Source: Acetobacter malorum
GTDB taxonomy: Bacteria; Pseudomonadota; Alphaproteobacteria; Acetobacterales; Acetobacteraceae
DNA: 64,000 bases
Assembly: GCF_002153605.1 (NCBI RefSeq)
Contig: NZ_JOPG01000005.1
Coordinates: 62,001 to 126,000, forward strand
Direction: 5' to 3'
Part shown: positions 26,734 to 35,010 of the stretch, in pieces
How positions within the stretch are numbered: the first letter of the stretch is position 1
How the letters are laid out: every line of letters starts with the position of its first letter
Notes under the pieces: generated by a model
What the model was told of the DNA's origin: nothing
Databases searched by the model: none
Seen by the model: the letters and a program-made list of their open reading frames with translations, nothing else
Program-made: the position numbers and the translations under genes

Positions 26734-27599
26734 AGGCGCGGATGTCTTTCGCGGTGCGGTCTCTTGCTGCTGGCCGCAGGGGGAGCGTGCGCTGGCTGCC
26801 GCAGGTGGTGGCGGGCGTGCTGGTGTGTTCCTTCGTGCTGGCCGGGCAGGGAGCGTTGACGGCCTCTGCGCAGGCTGCGCCTCCCTCAGGTGCCCCGGCG
26901 CATGCCCCCGCACAGAACTGGTCTTTCAATGGTCCATTAGGGCATTTTGATCTGGGGGCCGTGCAGCGTGGCTATGCTGTTTTTGCCGGCGTTTGTGCCT
27001 CTTGCCACAGCCTGACGCAGGTGCATTTTTCCGACCTGGGCGATATGGGCCTGACACCGGAACAGGTAACGGCCCTTGCCGCCTCCTGGCAGGTTGCCGC
27101 AGGTCGGGATGCAGAGGGACACCTTAAACATCGCAAAGCCACGCCGGATGATGCGCTGCCCCGGCCCTATGCCGACCCGGATGCCGCACGCGCTGCAAAC
27201 CGTGGCGCGGTGCCGCCTGATCTGTCCCGTATCACGCAGGTCTATCCCGGCGGCCCAGACCGTGTGTATGCGCTGCTGACGGGCTATGCGCCGGTAAAGC
27301 CACCAACGGCGGAAGCCGGAGCCGCTCAACCCGAAGCAGGCTTTGCAAACCCCTACGCCATTGGCCACCGCACAGCCATGCCACCGCCTTTGCGGGATCA
27401 TGCCGTGATGTATGCCGATGGCACCCAGCCCATTGCACAGCAGGAAGCGCGGGATGTCACAACCTTTCTCGCGTGGATTTCCAACCCGCATGCGGATGAC
27501 AAACGCAGGCTGGGGGTTGGGGTTGGGCTCTATCTGTGTTTTCTCGCCTGTTTGCTTGTTATCCTGAAACGGAGAATCTGGTCACATGTCGCAAAATGA
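26730..27599 (+). CDS. petC: cytochrome c1 of the bc1 complex
   Basis: A 289-residue haem protein on the periplasmic side of the bc1 complex. It has an N-terminal signal, the haem site CASCH in YAVFAGVCASCHSLTQVHF, and a C-terminal membrane anchor (GVGLYLCFLACLLVILKRR). The axial-Met region RTAMPPPL is visible. AAGGAGG lies seven bases before the TTG at 26730, favouring that start over the ATG at 26742 and overlapping the petB stop. Its 3' end overlaps mtnP by 14 bases. Confidence 0.92.
   Translation: MKARMSFAVRSLAAGRRGSVRWLPQVVAGVLVCSFVLAGQGALTASAQAAPPSGAPAHAPAQNWSFNGPLGHFDLGAVQRGYAVFAGVCASCHSLTQVHFSDLGDMGLTPEQVTALAASWQVAAGRDAEGHLKHRKATPDDALPRPYADPDAARAANRGAVPPDLSRITQVYPGGPDRVYALLTGYAPVKPPTAEAGAAQPEAGFANPYAIGHRTAMPPPLRDHAVMYADGTQPIAQQEARDVTTFLAWISNPHADDKRRLGVGVGLYLCFLACLLVILKRRIWSHVAK
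26769..26846 (+). repeat. copy B of an in-frame 78-base repeat (in petC)
   Basis: This is the partner of 26524-26601. Here it encodes the hydrophobic core of the cytochrome c1 signal sequence. The bases TGTTCCTTCGTGCTGGCCGG are shared exactly by both copies. Confidence 0.75.
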
Positions 27600-28473
27600 A
27601 GAAGTTGTGGAACCCGTCATCGGTCTTATTGGCGGGTCCGGCCTGTATGATATTGACGGGCTGGAAGAGAAGGAATGGCGCACTGTTGAAACCCCGTGGG
27701 GTCTGCCGTCTGACCAGCTTCTGTTTGGCAGACTGGATGGTGTGCGTTGCGTCTTCCTGCCGCGTCATGGCCGGGGGCATCCTATTCCGCCGTCTCGTCT
27801 GAACTATCGCGCCAATATTGCCGCGATGAAGATGTCCGGCGTGACCGATATTGTCTCGCTCTCTGCCGTCGGGTCTTTGAAAGAAGAACTTCCACCGGGG
27901 CATTTTGTGATTGTCGATCAGTTTATCGACCGCACCATCTGGCGGGAAAAAAGCTTTTTTGACACTGGCTGCGTGGCCCATATCTCCATGGCAGACCCGC
28001 TCTGCGCCCGTATTGGCGACGTGCTGGAAGCCCAAACCAAGGCGCTGAATATCGAAGCGACCCGTGGCGGCACATATCTGGTGATGGAAGGCCCGCAGTT
28101 TTCCACCCGTGCGGAAAGCAACCTGTATCGTTCATGGGGCTGCTCCGTAATTGGCATGACCAACATGCCGGAAGCGACTTTGGCGCGGGAAGCCGAGATT
28201 TGCTACGCGACCGTCGCCATGGTGACGGATTATGACTGCTGGCACGAAGACCACGATAACGTGACGGTAGAAAGTGTGGTGAAAACCATGCAGGGCAACT
28301 CCGCCAAAGCGAAGGCGCTGGTGAAAGCGGTGATTCCCGCCCTTGGTCAGCCGCGTGGCCTGTGTTCTGCCGGGTGTGACAGAGCGCTGGAATATGCCCT
28401 GATTACCGCCCCGGAAGCGCGGGACCCTGCGCTTATCAGCAAGCTGAAAGTCATAGCCGGGCGCGTACTGTAA
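27586..28473 (+). CDS. mtnP: S-methyl-5'-thioadenosine phosphorylase
   Basis: A 295-residue purine-nucleoside phosphorylase family enzyme that splits methylthioadenosine, a by-product of polyamine synthesis, into adenine and methylthioribose-1-phosphate for methionine salvage. Family signatures are IGLIGGSGLYDIDGL, FLPRHGRGHPIPPSRLNYRAN, LVMEGPQFSTRAES and the purine-site GMTNMPEATLAREAEICYA. Length fits. It overlaps petC by 14 bases, an odd partner for a respiratory operon, so its expression probably follows bc1. Confidence 0.93.
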   Translation: MSQNEEVVEPVIGLIGGSGLYDIDGLEEKEWRTVETPWGLPSDQLLFGRLDGVRCVFLPRHGRGHPIPPSRLNYRANIAAMKMSGVTDIVSLSAVGSLKEELPPGHFVIVDQFIDRTIWREKSFFDTGCVAHISMADPLCARIGDVLEAQTKALNIEATRGGTYLVMEGPQFSTRAESNLYRSWGCSVIGMTNMPEATLAREAEICYATVAMVTDYDCWHEDHDNVTVESVVKTMQGNSAKAKALVKAVIPALGQPRGLCSAGCDRALEYALITAPEARDPALISKLKVIAGRVL

Positions 28474-28521
28474 GGCTGCTAACCAGGCAGCCTCTCTTGC
28501 ACGTCTCACCAAAACGGGCGA

Positions 28522-29367
28522 ATGCTAGCCAAAAGAATGGATGGCTTTGCTCTCGTGACGACTTCTGAACATCTTCGCTCTTCAACCCGCCCGCTGGCCC
28601 TTGTAACCGGGGCCGCGGGTGGCATTGGTGTGCCGCTTGTCAGCCGTCTGGTGGCGGCGGGCTACCATGTTCTGGCGCTCAGCCGGAGTGGGGGCGAGGA
28701 ACAGCCATTTGTCACGCCGATACCGTGTGACCTGACAAAGCCTGAGCAGATTGAACAGGTTGTCACGCAGGTTGCAGCACTCGGCCGCCGCGTGCAGGTG
28801 CTGGTGCATTGCGCCGGGGTGATTGTGCCGCAGCGCATGGGGGGCGGGGATACGGCCTCTGTCTCCTGCCAGCTGGCCGTCAATCTTGAAGCCCCCATTC
28901 TGCTGACCATGAAGATGCTGCCGCATATCCCCTCAGGCGGGCATGTGGTGTTCATCAACTCCATGGCCGCCCTCGTGCCGCTGGAGGGCAGCAGTATCTA
29001 TACGGCCAGCAAGTTCGGGCTGCGTGGCTTTGCGCTTTCTCTGGCGCAGGATGTGCGTAAACGCGGCATCCATGTCTCGTCCGTTTTTCCGGGCGCCGTC
29101 GATACGCCCATGCTTAAGCGCGAGATTGATAACGGTGGCTCACCGCTGAACTTCGTCACGGCGCCCGCTACGGCAGATGGCATTGCCGCCATTGTCATGG
29201 GCCTGCTGCGCCGCCCGCGTGCGGAAGTGTTCTGCCCCAGCTCAGACGGTATTCTGGCTCAGCTTATGCTGATGATGCCCCGCGTCTGGCGGCTGATCCT
29301 GCCAATCCTGCTCAAAAAAGGCCGCAAGGGGCTGCGGAAGTATCTGGATGGGCAGATGGGACGGTAA
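28522..29367 (+). CDS. short-chain dehydrogenase/reductase
   Basis: A 281-residue Rossmann-fold oxidoreductase. The cofactor loop TGAAGGIG, the HCAGV structural motif (NNAG-like) and the catalytic SxnYxxxK set (INSMAA, then SSIYTASKFG) are all present. ALSRSG after the second strand suggests preference for NADP(H). The C-terminal extension (LPILLKKGRKGLRKYL) is basic and hydrophobic and may sit on the membrane, as in some lipid-acting SDRs. The substrate cannot be told. It begins 48 bases after mtnP. Confidence 0.82.
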   Translation: MLAKRMDGFALVTTSEHLRSSTRPLALVTGAAGGIGVPLVSRLVAAGYHVLALSRSGGEEQPFVTPIPCDLTKPEQIEQVVTQVAALGRRVQVLVHCAGVIVPQRMGGGDTASVSCQLAVNLEAPILLTMKMLPHIPSGGHVVFINSMAALVPLEGSSIYTASKFGLRGFALSLAQDVRKRGIHVSSVFPGAVDTPMLKREIDNGGSPLNFVTAPATADGIAAIVMGLLRRPRAEVFCPSSDGILAQLMLMMPRVWRLILPILLKKGRKGLRKYLDGQMGR

Positions 29368-29382
29368 AACGTTACTGAGACA

Positions 29383-30129
29383 GTGAAACCTGAAGAAAAA
29401 TCCAAAAGAAATCCGGCATGGAGTAGAGACGAGATTATTCTCGCACTGGACCTCTATCGCCAGTTGCAGGGCGGCTGGCCGAAAAAAAATGACCAAAAAG
29501 TCAGTGAATTAAGTCAAACTCTAAATCAGTTTTGGCAAGTTCAAGGTTACGCAGGCGATACACTGCGTAACACTAATGGCGTCAAAATGAAGCTGATGAA
29601 CCTACGAACCCATGACCCGAAGTATGAGAAGGGGGCGGGGCTTAAAGCAGGTAATAAGTTGGAGGCAGAGGTTTGGACTGATTTCTGGGCACGTCCCGAT
29701 TATTTAATTGAAACAGCTACAGCCATTCGCGCTTCAATTGCATCTCTCGGTAGAGAATCTTCCTTAGAGACTATAACTCCACAAATTGACGATATAGACG
29801 AGGTTGAGGCGGCGGAAGGACGATTGCTAACCTTAATCCATCGCCGCCGAGAGCGTTCTTCAACAATAGCTAAGAACAAGAAAGACAAGACACTCGCAAA
29901 AAATGGCCGTTTAATATGTGAAGCTTGTGGATTCGATTTTGTAGAACGATATGGAGAGCATGGAGCTGGTTTTATAGAATGCCACCATATTAAACCGCTT
30001 GCTGAATTATCTGGAGAGACAAAAACGCGCTTAAGTGACCTAGTTCTGCTTTGTGCAAACTGTCACCGCATGATCCACGCTAAACGTCCCTGGCTTACCG
30101 TTGATGAGTTACGCCAGATTTTACGCTAG
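29383..30129 (+). CDS. HNH endonuclease, probably horizontally acquired
   Basis: A 248-residue protein with an N-terminal helical domain (WSRDEIILALDLYRQLQGGW) and a C-terminal HNH nuclease domain. The zinc-binding and catalytic pattern is CEACGFDF, ECHHIKPL, LCANCHRMIH. The N-terminal domain resembles those in stand-alone McrA-like restriction proteins, so a role against foreign or modified DNA is plausible but inferred. Base composition is clearly more AT-rich than neighbours, with different codon use. It lies just past the 3' end of tRNA-Tyr, a common insertion site. It starts with GTG at 29383 and has no adjacent methyltransferase. Confidence 0.8.
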   Translation: MKPEEKSKRNPAWSRDEIILALDLYRQLQGGWPKKNDQKVSELSQTLNQFWQVQGYAGDTLRNTNGVKMKLMNLRTHDPKYEKGAGLKAGNKLEAEVWTDFWARPDYLIETATAIRASIASLGRESSLETITPQIDDIDEVEAAEGRLLTLIHRRRERSSTIAKNKKDKTLAKNGRLICEACGFDFVERYGEHGAGFIECHHIKPLAELSGETKTRLSDLVLLCANCHRMIHAKRPWLTVDELRQILR

Positions 30130-30227
30130 CGGGTAAAGCGTAAACGAACGCGATAACACGCAAAGCCAACAAATCTTAATTAGGTTAAGAATTTATTGTT
30201 CATCATTTAATTTTTCGGAAACAACAA

Positions 30228-30313
30228 TGGTGGAGGAGGTTGGATTCGAACCAACGTAGGCGTACGCCAGCGGATTTACAGTCCGCCCCCTTTAGCCACT
30301 CGGGCACTCCTCC
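30228..30313 (-). tRNA. tRNA-Tyr (GTA)
   Basis: On the minus strand the 86-base gene starts GGAGGAG and ends CTCCTCCACCA with the CCA encoded. The anticodon loop CTGTAAATCC gives GTA. The long variable arm (TGGCGTACGCC) is expected for bacterial tRNA-Tyr, and the T-loop GGTTCGAATCC is normal. Confidence 0.97.
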
Positions 30314-30331
30314 GGGGTTGTTGAGGGAGGA

Positions 30332-30358
30332 ATTAGAGGTCAGGCGGCCTGTTGTCAA
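30332..30358 (-). promoter_or_regulatory. sigma-70-type promoter of tRNA-Tyr
   Basis: On the minus strand TTGACA (30358-30353) and TCTAAT (30337-30332) are separated by 15 bases. Transcription would start about a dozen bases before the tRNA 5' end. The spacer is shorter than ideal. Confidence 0.5.
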
Positions 30359-30478
30359 CACTCTGTTTTCATTCTCTTTCCGTATTCAGGAAAAAACTTT
30401 GCAGGCGATGGGTGGACAGGGGTGCCCTCAGGCGTGAAAGGTGCCGCTCAGCAGCTTTTTTAAGCAGGAGAGACAGTC

Positions 30479-31300
30479 TTGAGCAAACATGTGACAGCCA
30501 GACGGCACACCCCGCGGTCCCTCGCGGCGCTGGACGCCCCCATTGTCGCGCTGACGGCCTATACCACCCCCATGGCCCGCCTGATGGACCCGCATTGTGA
30601 TCTTCTGCTGGTGGGGGATTCTCTGGGCATGGTGGTCTATGGCATGGACTCCACGCTGGCCGTCACGCCGGAAATGATGATTGCGCACGGGCAGGCCGTG
30701 GTGCGCGGCAGTCAGTACGCTTGTGTGGCGATTGATCTGCCGTTTGGCAGCTATCAGCAAAGCCCGCAGCAGGCCTTTGCCGTCTCGGCCGAGATCATGG
30801 CGAAAACAGGTGCTGGCTGTGTGAAGCTGGAGGGCGGCGTGGAAATGGCTGAAACCGTCCACTTCCTTACCCAGCGGGGTATTCCGGTGATTGGCCATAT
30901 TGGTCTCAAGCCGCAGGCTGTGCATACGCATGGCGGGTTCCGCACCGTGGGGCGTGGGAGTGAAGCTGAGCAGGTGATGCAGGACGCAAAAGCGATTGAA
31001 GCGGCCGGCGCTTTTTCCATTGTGATTGAAAGCACCATGGAGCCGCTGGCGCGTGAGATTTCAGAAACCCTCACCGTGCCGACAATCGGGATTGGCGCTT
31101 CTCCGGCCTGTGGTGGTCAGATTCTGGTCGGCGAAGATATGCTTGGGCTTTTCTCTGATTTTACCCCACGTTTTGTCAAACGCTTTGCTGCGATTGGCGA
31201 GCAGGTGGACAAAGCTGTGGCAGAGTATGCTGAAGCCGTCCGTAACCGGAGCTTTCCGGGGCCGGAGCAGTGCGTCGGGATGCCGAAAAAGGACTCCTGA
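30479..31300 (+). CDS. panB: 3-methyl-2-oxobutanoate hydroxymethyltransferase
   Basis: A 273-residue TIM-barrel enzyme that makes ketopantoate from ketoisovalerate and methylene-THF, the first step of pantothenate and CoA synthesis. Recognisable parts are [55 protein letters not shown] and [15 protein letters not shown]. It starts with TTG, eight bases after AGGAG. panC is not adjacent. A terminator hairpin lies about 140 bases after the stop. Confidence 0.95.
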   Translation: MSKHVTARRHTPRSLAALDAPIVALTAYTTPMARLMDPHCDLLLVGDSLGMVVYGMDSTLAVTPEMMIAHGQAVVRGSQYACVAIDLPFGSYQQSPQQAFAVSAEIMAKTGAGCVKLEGGVEMAETVHFLTQRGIPVIGHIGLKPQAVHTHGGFRTVGRGSEAEQVMQDAKAIEAAGAFSIVIESTMEPLAREISETLTVPTIGIGASPACGGQILVGEDMLGLFSDFTPRFVKRFAAIGEQVDKAVAEYAEAVRNRSFPGPEQCVGMPKKDS

Positions 31301-31436
31301 AAAACTGTTCGGGACTAAGAGACTTTAAAGAGTGTCTTTCATCGGCTGTTTTGAAAATTCAGACAGGAGAATTGCTCAGGTATTTTAAGTCTGGGTAGAA
31401 GGACTTTTAAAAGAACTTCTGGTTCTCTGAATGTCT

Positions 31437-31477
31437 CTGAGAGAGTAGGGCGTCTGCCTCCACTCTCTCAGGTTTTT
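31437..31477 (+). terminator. terminator downstream of panB
   Basis: CTGAGAGAGT and ACTCTCTCAG form a perfect ten-base stem followed by GTTTTTA. It is 137 bases after panB. The bases between hold no gene. Confidence 0.7.
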
Positions 31478-31503
31478 ACAAAGCAATTCTGTTTACAAAA
31501 CCT

Positions 31504-31538
31504 CCTCTCTGTCCGTCGGGATGGGAACGGGCAGAGAG
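31504..31538 (-). terminator. possible terminator of the old-yellow-enzyme gene
   Basis: CTCTCTGTCCG and CGGGCAGAGAG pair with one G-T. Read on the minus strand the stem is followed by GAGGTTTTG, a weak T run. It lies 15 bases after the stop codon. Confidence 0.45.
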
Positions 31539-31552
31539 AATGCTTGCAGGCT

Positions 31553-32644
31553 TTACTGGTAACGGTTCAGCCACCAGCCATAGGGCTGCGGCAGAACGCC
31601 AGCGGGCTCCTTTTTATGGACGGCACGGGCGGCAGCGTAAGGCCAGTGCGGGTCTGCCAGAAGCGGGCGGCCCAGAGCTACTGCGTCCAGTGCGGCGGTG
31701 CGGATCAGCGCATCAGCCTGCCGTCCTTCGCTGATATACCAGGAGGTGGAGACGGGCAGGCCAGTTTCCTGCTTGATCTGATGGGCATACGGCGCCATGA
31801 ACGCCGCGCCCCATGGGACCTGGCCGTTCGGCGTGGAAAAGCCGATGCTTACATCCAGAAAATCCAGCCCGGACTCTTTCAGTTTTTTAAGGAGTGCGAC
31901 GGAATCCCGAAGGTTTTCGTCGTCGTGGCCGTCAAATTCAATCACGCCAAACCGAATGGTAAGCGGCAGGTTTTCCGGCCAGACTTCCCGCACGGCCTCC
32001 AGCGTTTCCACCAGAAAACGCCCACGGTTTTCAGCAGAGCCACCATACTGGTCGGTGCGCTTGTTGGCGTCCGGGGAGAAGAAGCTTTGCGCCAGATAGC
32101 CGTGTGCAAAATGCAGCATCAGCCACTGGAAGCCGGCATCCCGTGCGCGTTCTGAGGCTTTGACAAAGTCCGCTTTCACGCGGGCAATATCGTCCAGCGT
32201 CATTTCGGTGGGTGTGCGGGGCAGGTTGGCCCCAAACGGAATGGCAGAGGGGGCAATAGGCTGCCAGGCGCGTGGGTCACCTTCAGGAATGTGGTCATCG
32301 CCTTCCCACGGCAGGTTGGCGCTTGCCTTGCGGCCCGCATGCGCAATCTGAATACCCGGCACAGCGCCAGCCTTGCGGATGGACTCCACAATCGGGGCAA
32401 AAGCCGCTGCCTGTTCATCATTCCACAAGCCGAGGCAGCCGGGGGTAATGCGGCCTTCCGGGGAAACGCCTGTGGCTTCCACTACCACCAGACCAGAACC
32501 GCCACGCGCAAGGCCTGCGTAATGCACGTGGTGCCAGTCATTCGGCACACCATCCTGCGCCATATACTGGCACATGGGGGCAACGGTAATACGGTTGCGT
32601 AAGGTGACGTCTTTTAAGGTATAGGGGTCAAAGAGAGTTGGCAT
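31553..32644 (-). CDS. old yellow enzyme family NADH:flavin oxidoreductase
   Basis: A 363-residue FMN enzyme that reduces activated C=C bonds of enones, quinones and similar electrophiles. It resembles the YqjM (thermophilic-like) subclass: Cys25 in VAPMCQYMAQDG tunes the flavin, and GIQIAHAGRKAS, FAHGYLAQSFFSP and DQYGGSAENRGRF are family motifs. I start at the ATG at 32644. It is divergent from an ArsR-type regulator with a perfect palindrome between them, so it is probably induced by electrophiles through that regulator. Confidence 0.9.
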   Translation of the reverse strand: MPTLFDPYTLKDVTLRNRITVAPMCQYMAQDGVPNDWHHVHYAGLARGGSGLVVVEATGVSPEGRITPGCLGLWNDEQAAAFAPIVESIRKAGAVPGIQIAHAGRKASANLPWEGDDHIPEGDPRAWQPIAPSAIPFGANLPRTPTEMTLDDIARVKADFVKASERARDAGFQWLMLHFAHGYLAQSFFSPDANKRTDQYGGSAENRGRFLVETLEAVREVWPENLPLTIRFGVIEFDGHDDENLRDSVALLKKLKESGLDFLDVSIGFSTPNGQVPWGAAFMAPYAHQIKQETGLPVSTSWYISEGRQADALIRTAALDAVALGRPLLADPHWPYAAARAVHKKEPAGVLPQPYGWWLNRYQ

Positions 32645-32682
32645 GGATGAAGGCCCTTTTTCAAAAGGAAGCGGGAGAGTGC

Positions 32683-32706
32683 ATAGTTCGACAATAATCG
32701 AACTAT
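32683..32706. promoter_or_regulatory. perfect palindromic operator between OYE and ArsR genes
   Basis: ATAGTTCGA and TCGAACTAT are exact inverted repeats separated by CAATAA. The site lies in the 96-base gap between two divergent starts, 38 bases from the OYE start and 34 from the regulator start, where it would block both promoters. Confidence 0.75.
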
Positions 32707-32740
32707 CAGCGCGCGCAAGGGCCAGGGGCAGGAAAGACGT

Positions 32741-33070
32741 ATGAAGCAGTATGAGCATCCGCCCGCAGAGGCGTTTCAGTTAACGGCCATTCTGCATGCG
32801 CTGTCTGACCCGTATCGGCTGTCCATTGTGCAGAAACTCTCGGTTTTGCAGCCGCAACCCTGTGCCCCATTGCAGGGAGACAGGCCGAAATCCTCCGTCT
32901 CACACCATTTCAGCGTTTTGCGAAAAGCCGGAGTGGTGCGGACGTTGGTTGTGGGAGTGACGCATATGAACAGCTTGCGGGATGCTGAACTGGAGGCACG
33001 CTTTCCGGGTTTGCTGAAAACAATTCTGGAGGCTGCGGCGCAGAGTGCGGGACTACCGGCGCAGGGCTGA
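32741..33070 (+). CDS. ArsR-family transcriptional regulator
   Basis: A 109-residue winged-helix repressor. The fold is seen in ILHALSDPYRLSIVQKLS followed by the recognition helix KSSVSHHFSVLRKAGVV and a wing. The metal-binding ELCVC motif of true ArsR is missing, and only one cysteine (Cys41) is present. It may therefore sense an organic or redox signal instead of a metal, perhaps through that cysteine. It is divergent from the OYE gene and is the natural candidate to bind the palindrome between them. Confidence 0.85.
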   Translation: MKQYEHPPAEAFQLTAILHALSDPYRLSIVQKLSVLQPQPCAPLQGDRPKSSVSHHFSVLRKAGVVRTLVVGVTHMNSLRDAELEARFPGLLKTILEAAAQSAGLPAQG

Positions 33071-33095
33071 CAGCCGCACGCGGGGAAGAAAAACA

Positions 33096-33944
33096 CTATT
33101 GCGGATCTTCTGAGGTGCCACTTCGACTGTTCAGGAGTGGCACAGCCTGACCGCCAGCATGGGCGCTGCTTGCCAAAACCTGCACCCCAAGCACATGCCA
33201 GCCTGAGGCGTCTTGATAGAGCAGCGGCGCGCCACTGCTGCCGTGCGTGCCCGCGCAGTCATGCGAGAACAGAAGATTGCCCCCTCTGTCTCGCGTCAGA
33301 CCCGTCATATGGCAATGCAGATCCGCTGTGATGACGTCTGGCATGTTCTGCTCGTAGCCCCCCAGAACAACGGGCATGTCGGGTTTGATGTCGTCGGGCG
33401 TGGTGCTGATATGAAAAACTTCATCCGGGCGCGCAATTGGGTGGTCGAGCACCAGTGTGGCGTGGTCAAACCCGGCACTCTCGCTTTCCTGATTGGGCTT
33501 GTAACCGGGAGGCACAATAAAGCGGACAACACGCGCATGGGCCGTGAATTTGTCCCCACTATAGGCGCGCAGAAAATGCACGCTGGTGGGCTGAACAAAA
33601 CGGTGAGGCTGCGTGAGCCAGAGGCAATGCGCTGCGGTTTCTACCAGCACAGGGCTGATGAGAAAGCCGGTGCAGCGGGAACCAAGTTCCGTCTGCACCC
33701 GGCCAATGGCAGACCATGGCGCTTGTGTGGTGGGCACGCGCTGTCTGGGGTCCGCAAAGGGTGTGACCCCGGCCAGATGTGTGCGGTAGGCTGGCCCTTC
33801 TGCATGCGCAGGCAGAGTTTGTAAAAGCAGAGCTAGGGCGGCACCGGCTGTTACGGATGCCCCAAGCTCTGCTTTTAAAGTGCGTGCCGTCTGGAAGCAG
33901 ACAGCACGCAGGGCAGAGATAAAATTTTGGGGTTTAGTCGACAT
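33096..33944 (-). CDS. secreted trypsin-like serine protease
   Basis: A 282-residue S1-family protease. Residues about 30-48 form a signal segment ending LPAHA. The catalytic triad is His106 (VETAAHCLW), Asp160 (AGFDHATLVL) and Ser237 (GTHGSSGAP). Cysteine pairs near the active His and Ser suggest disulphides, so it acts in the periplasm or outside. The ATG at 33944 lies inside the end of galE (11-base overlap), so the two share a message. An in-frame ATG at 33989 would overlap further and lengthen the pre-signal region. Confidence 0.8.
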   Translation of the reverse strand: MSTKPQNFISALRAVCFQTARTLKAELGASVTAGAALALLLQTLPAHAEGPAYRTHLAGVTPFADPRQRVPTTQAPWSAIGRVQTELGSRCTGFLISPVLVETAAHCLWLTQPHRFVQPTSVHFLRAYSGDKFTAHARVVRFIVPPGYKPNQESESAGFDHATLVLDHPIARPDEVFHISTTPDDIKPDMPVVLGGYEQNMPDVITADLHCHMTGLTRDRGGNLLFSHDCAGTHGSSGAPLLYQDASGWHVLGVQVLASSAHAGGQAVPLLNSRSGTSEDPQ

Positions 33945-34920
33945 AACCCTGCGGGTGGTCTTTGCGCCATGCAAAGGCTGTTTCCACAATACGGTCGATA
34001 TCCGTAAATTCCGGAGCCCAGCCGGTGGCGGCCATCAGACGCTTGGGGCTGGCGACAAGACACGGCGGGTCACCGGGGCGACGGTCTCCGGCCTGCCATG
34101 GCACTTCCAGCCCGGTTACGCGCGCAACGCTTTCGATAATCTCGCGGTTGGAATTGCCGCGACCGGTGCCGACGTTAAACGTCACGCTCTTCTCGTTCAG
34201 CAGGGGCAGAACGGCCAGATGTGCACGGGCCAGATCCGTCACATGCACATAGTCACGGATGCAGGTGCCGTCCGGCGTGGGGTAATCCTGCCCGAACAGG
34301 GTCAGAGCGCCGCGGCGCTTGAGGGCGGCATCAATCACCAGCGGAATCAGATGCGTTTCGGGGCGGTGGTCTTCCCCGGCCCGGCCAGCGGGGTCAGCGC
34401 CCGCAGCATTGAAGTAACGCAGGCAGGCGCTTTTCAGCCCATGGATACGGTCGGCCCAGTACAGGGCGCGTTCTACCATATATTTGCTCTCACCATACGG
34501 GGAGCCAGGGTCAACAGGTGTGTCTTCGCTGATCGGCTCATCGCCAGCAGAGCCGAACAGCGCTGCGGTGGAGGAGAACACAAACCGTTTGATGCCATGG
34601 CGCACGCAGGCGTCAATCAGCCCGAAGCCGATGCCTGCATTGGCGGACATATACAGCATGGGGTCCTGCATACTCTCACCTACCAGAGAGAGAGCGGCAA
34701 AATGCAGCACACCATCCCACGGGCCATCGGCCAGAACGCGGTTCAGGCAGTCCAGATCTGCCAGATCGCCATGGATGAAGGTTGCCGCATCAGGCACAGC
34801 AGAGCGATGGCCCGTGCGCAGGCTGTCGAACACCACAACGTCATGCCCATCATCTAGAAGGGCCAGAACAACGTGGCTGCCGACATATCCAGCGCCACCC
34901 GTAACCAGAAAACGAGCCAT
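33934..34920 (-). CDS. galE: UDP-glucose 4-epimerase
   Basis: A 328-residue NAD-dependent SDR-type enzyme converting UDP-glucose and UDP-galactose for surface polysaccharides. The N-terminal TGGAGYVGSHVVLALLDDGHDVVVFD motif, the catalytic Ser in FSSTAALFG and Tyr-Lys in YGESKYMVE, and DYVHVTDLARAH near the end are typical. It sits 90 bases after the DUF4175 gene and overlaps the protease gene downstream. Confidence 0.94.
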   Translation of the reverse strand: MARFLVTGGAGYVGSHVVLALLDDGHDVVVFDSLRTGHRSAVPDAATFIHGDLADLDCLNRVLADGPWDGVLHFAALSLVGESMQDPMLYMSANAGIGFGLIDACVRHGIKRFVFSSTAALFGSAGDEPISEDTPVDPGSPYGESKYMVERALYWADRIHGLKSACLRYFNAAGADPAGRAGEDHRPETHLIPLVIDAALKRRGALTLFGQDYPTPDGTCIRDYVHVTDLARAHLAVLPLLNEKSVTFNVGTGRGNSNREIIESVARVTGLEVPWQAGDRRPGDPPCLVASPKRLMAATGWAPEFTDIDRIVETAFAWRKDHPQGYVD

Positions 34921-35010
34921 AAAAATCGATACTCATATCTATTAAAAGATGCCTGAGACCCTAGGGCTTTTGGAGGGGCGTAGGCAAGGCTGAGCAGGCG
35001 TTTTCTGCCC

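Noticed and set aside
29368-30358. Integrated element with attachment-site repeats at tRNA-Tyr
   Set aside because: No integrase and no visible second copy of the tRNA 3' end near 29370, so I report only a foreign-looking gene.
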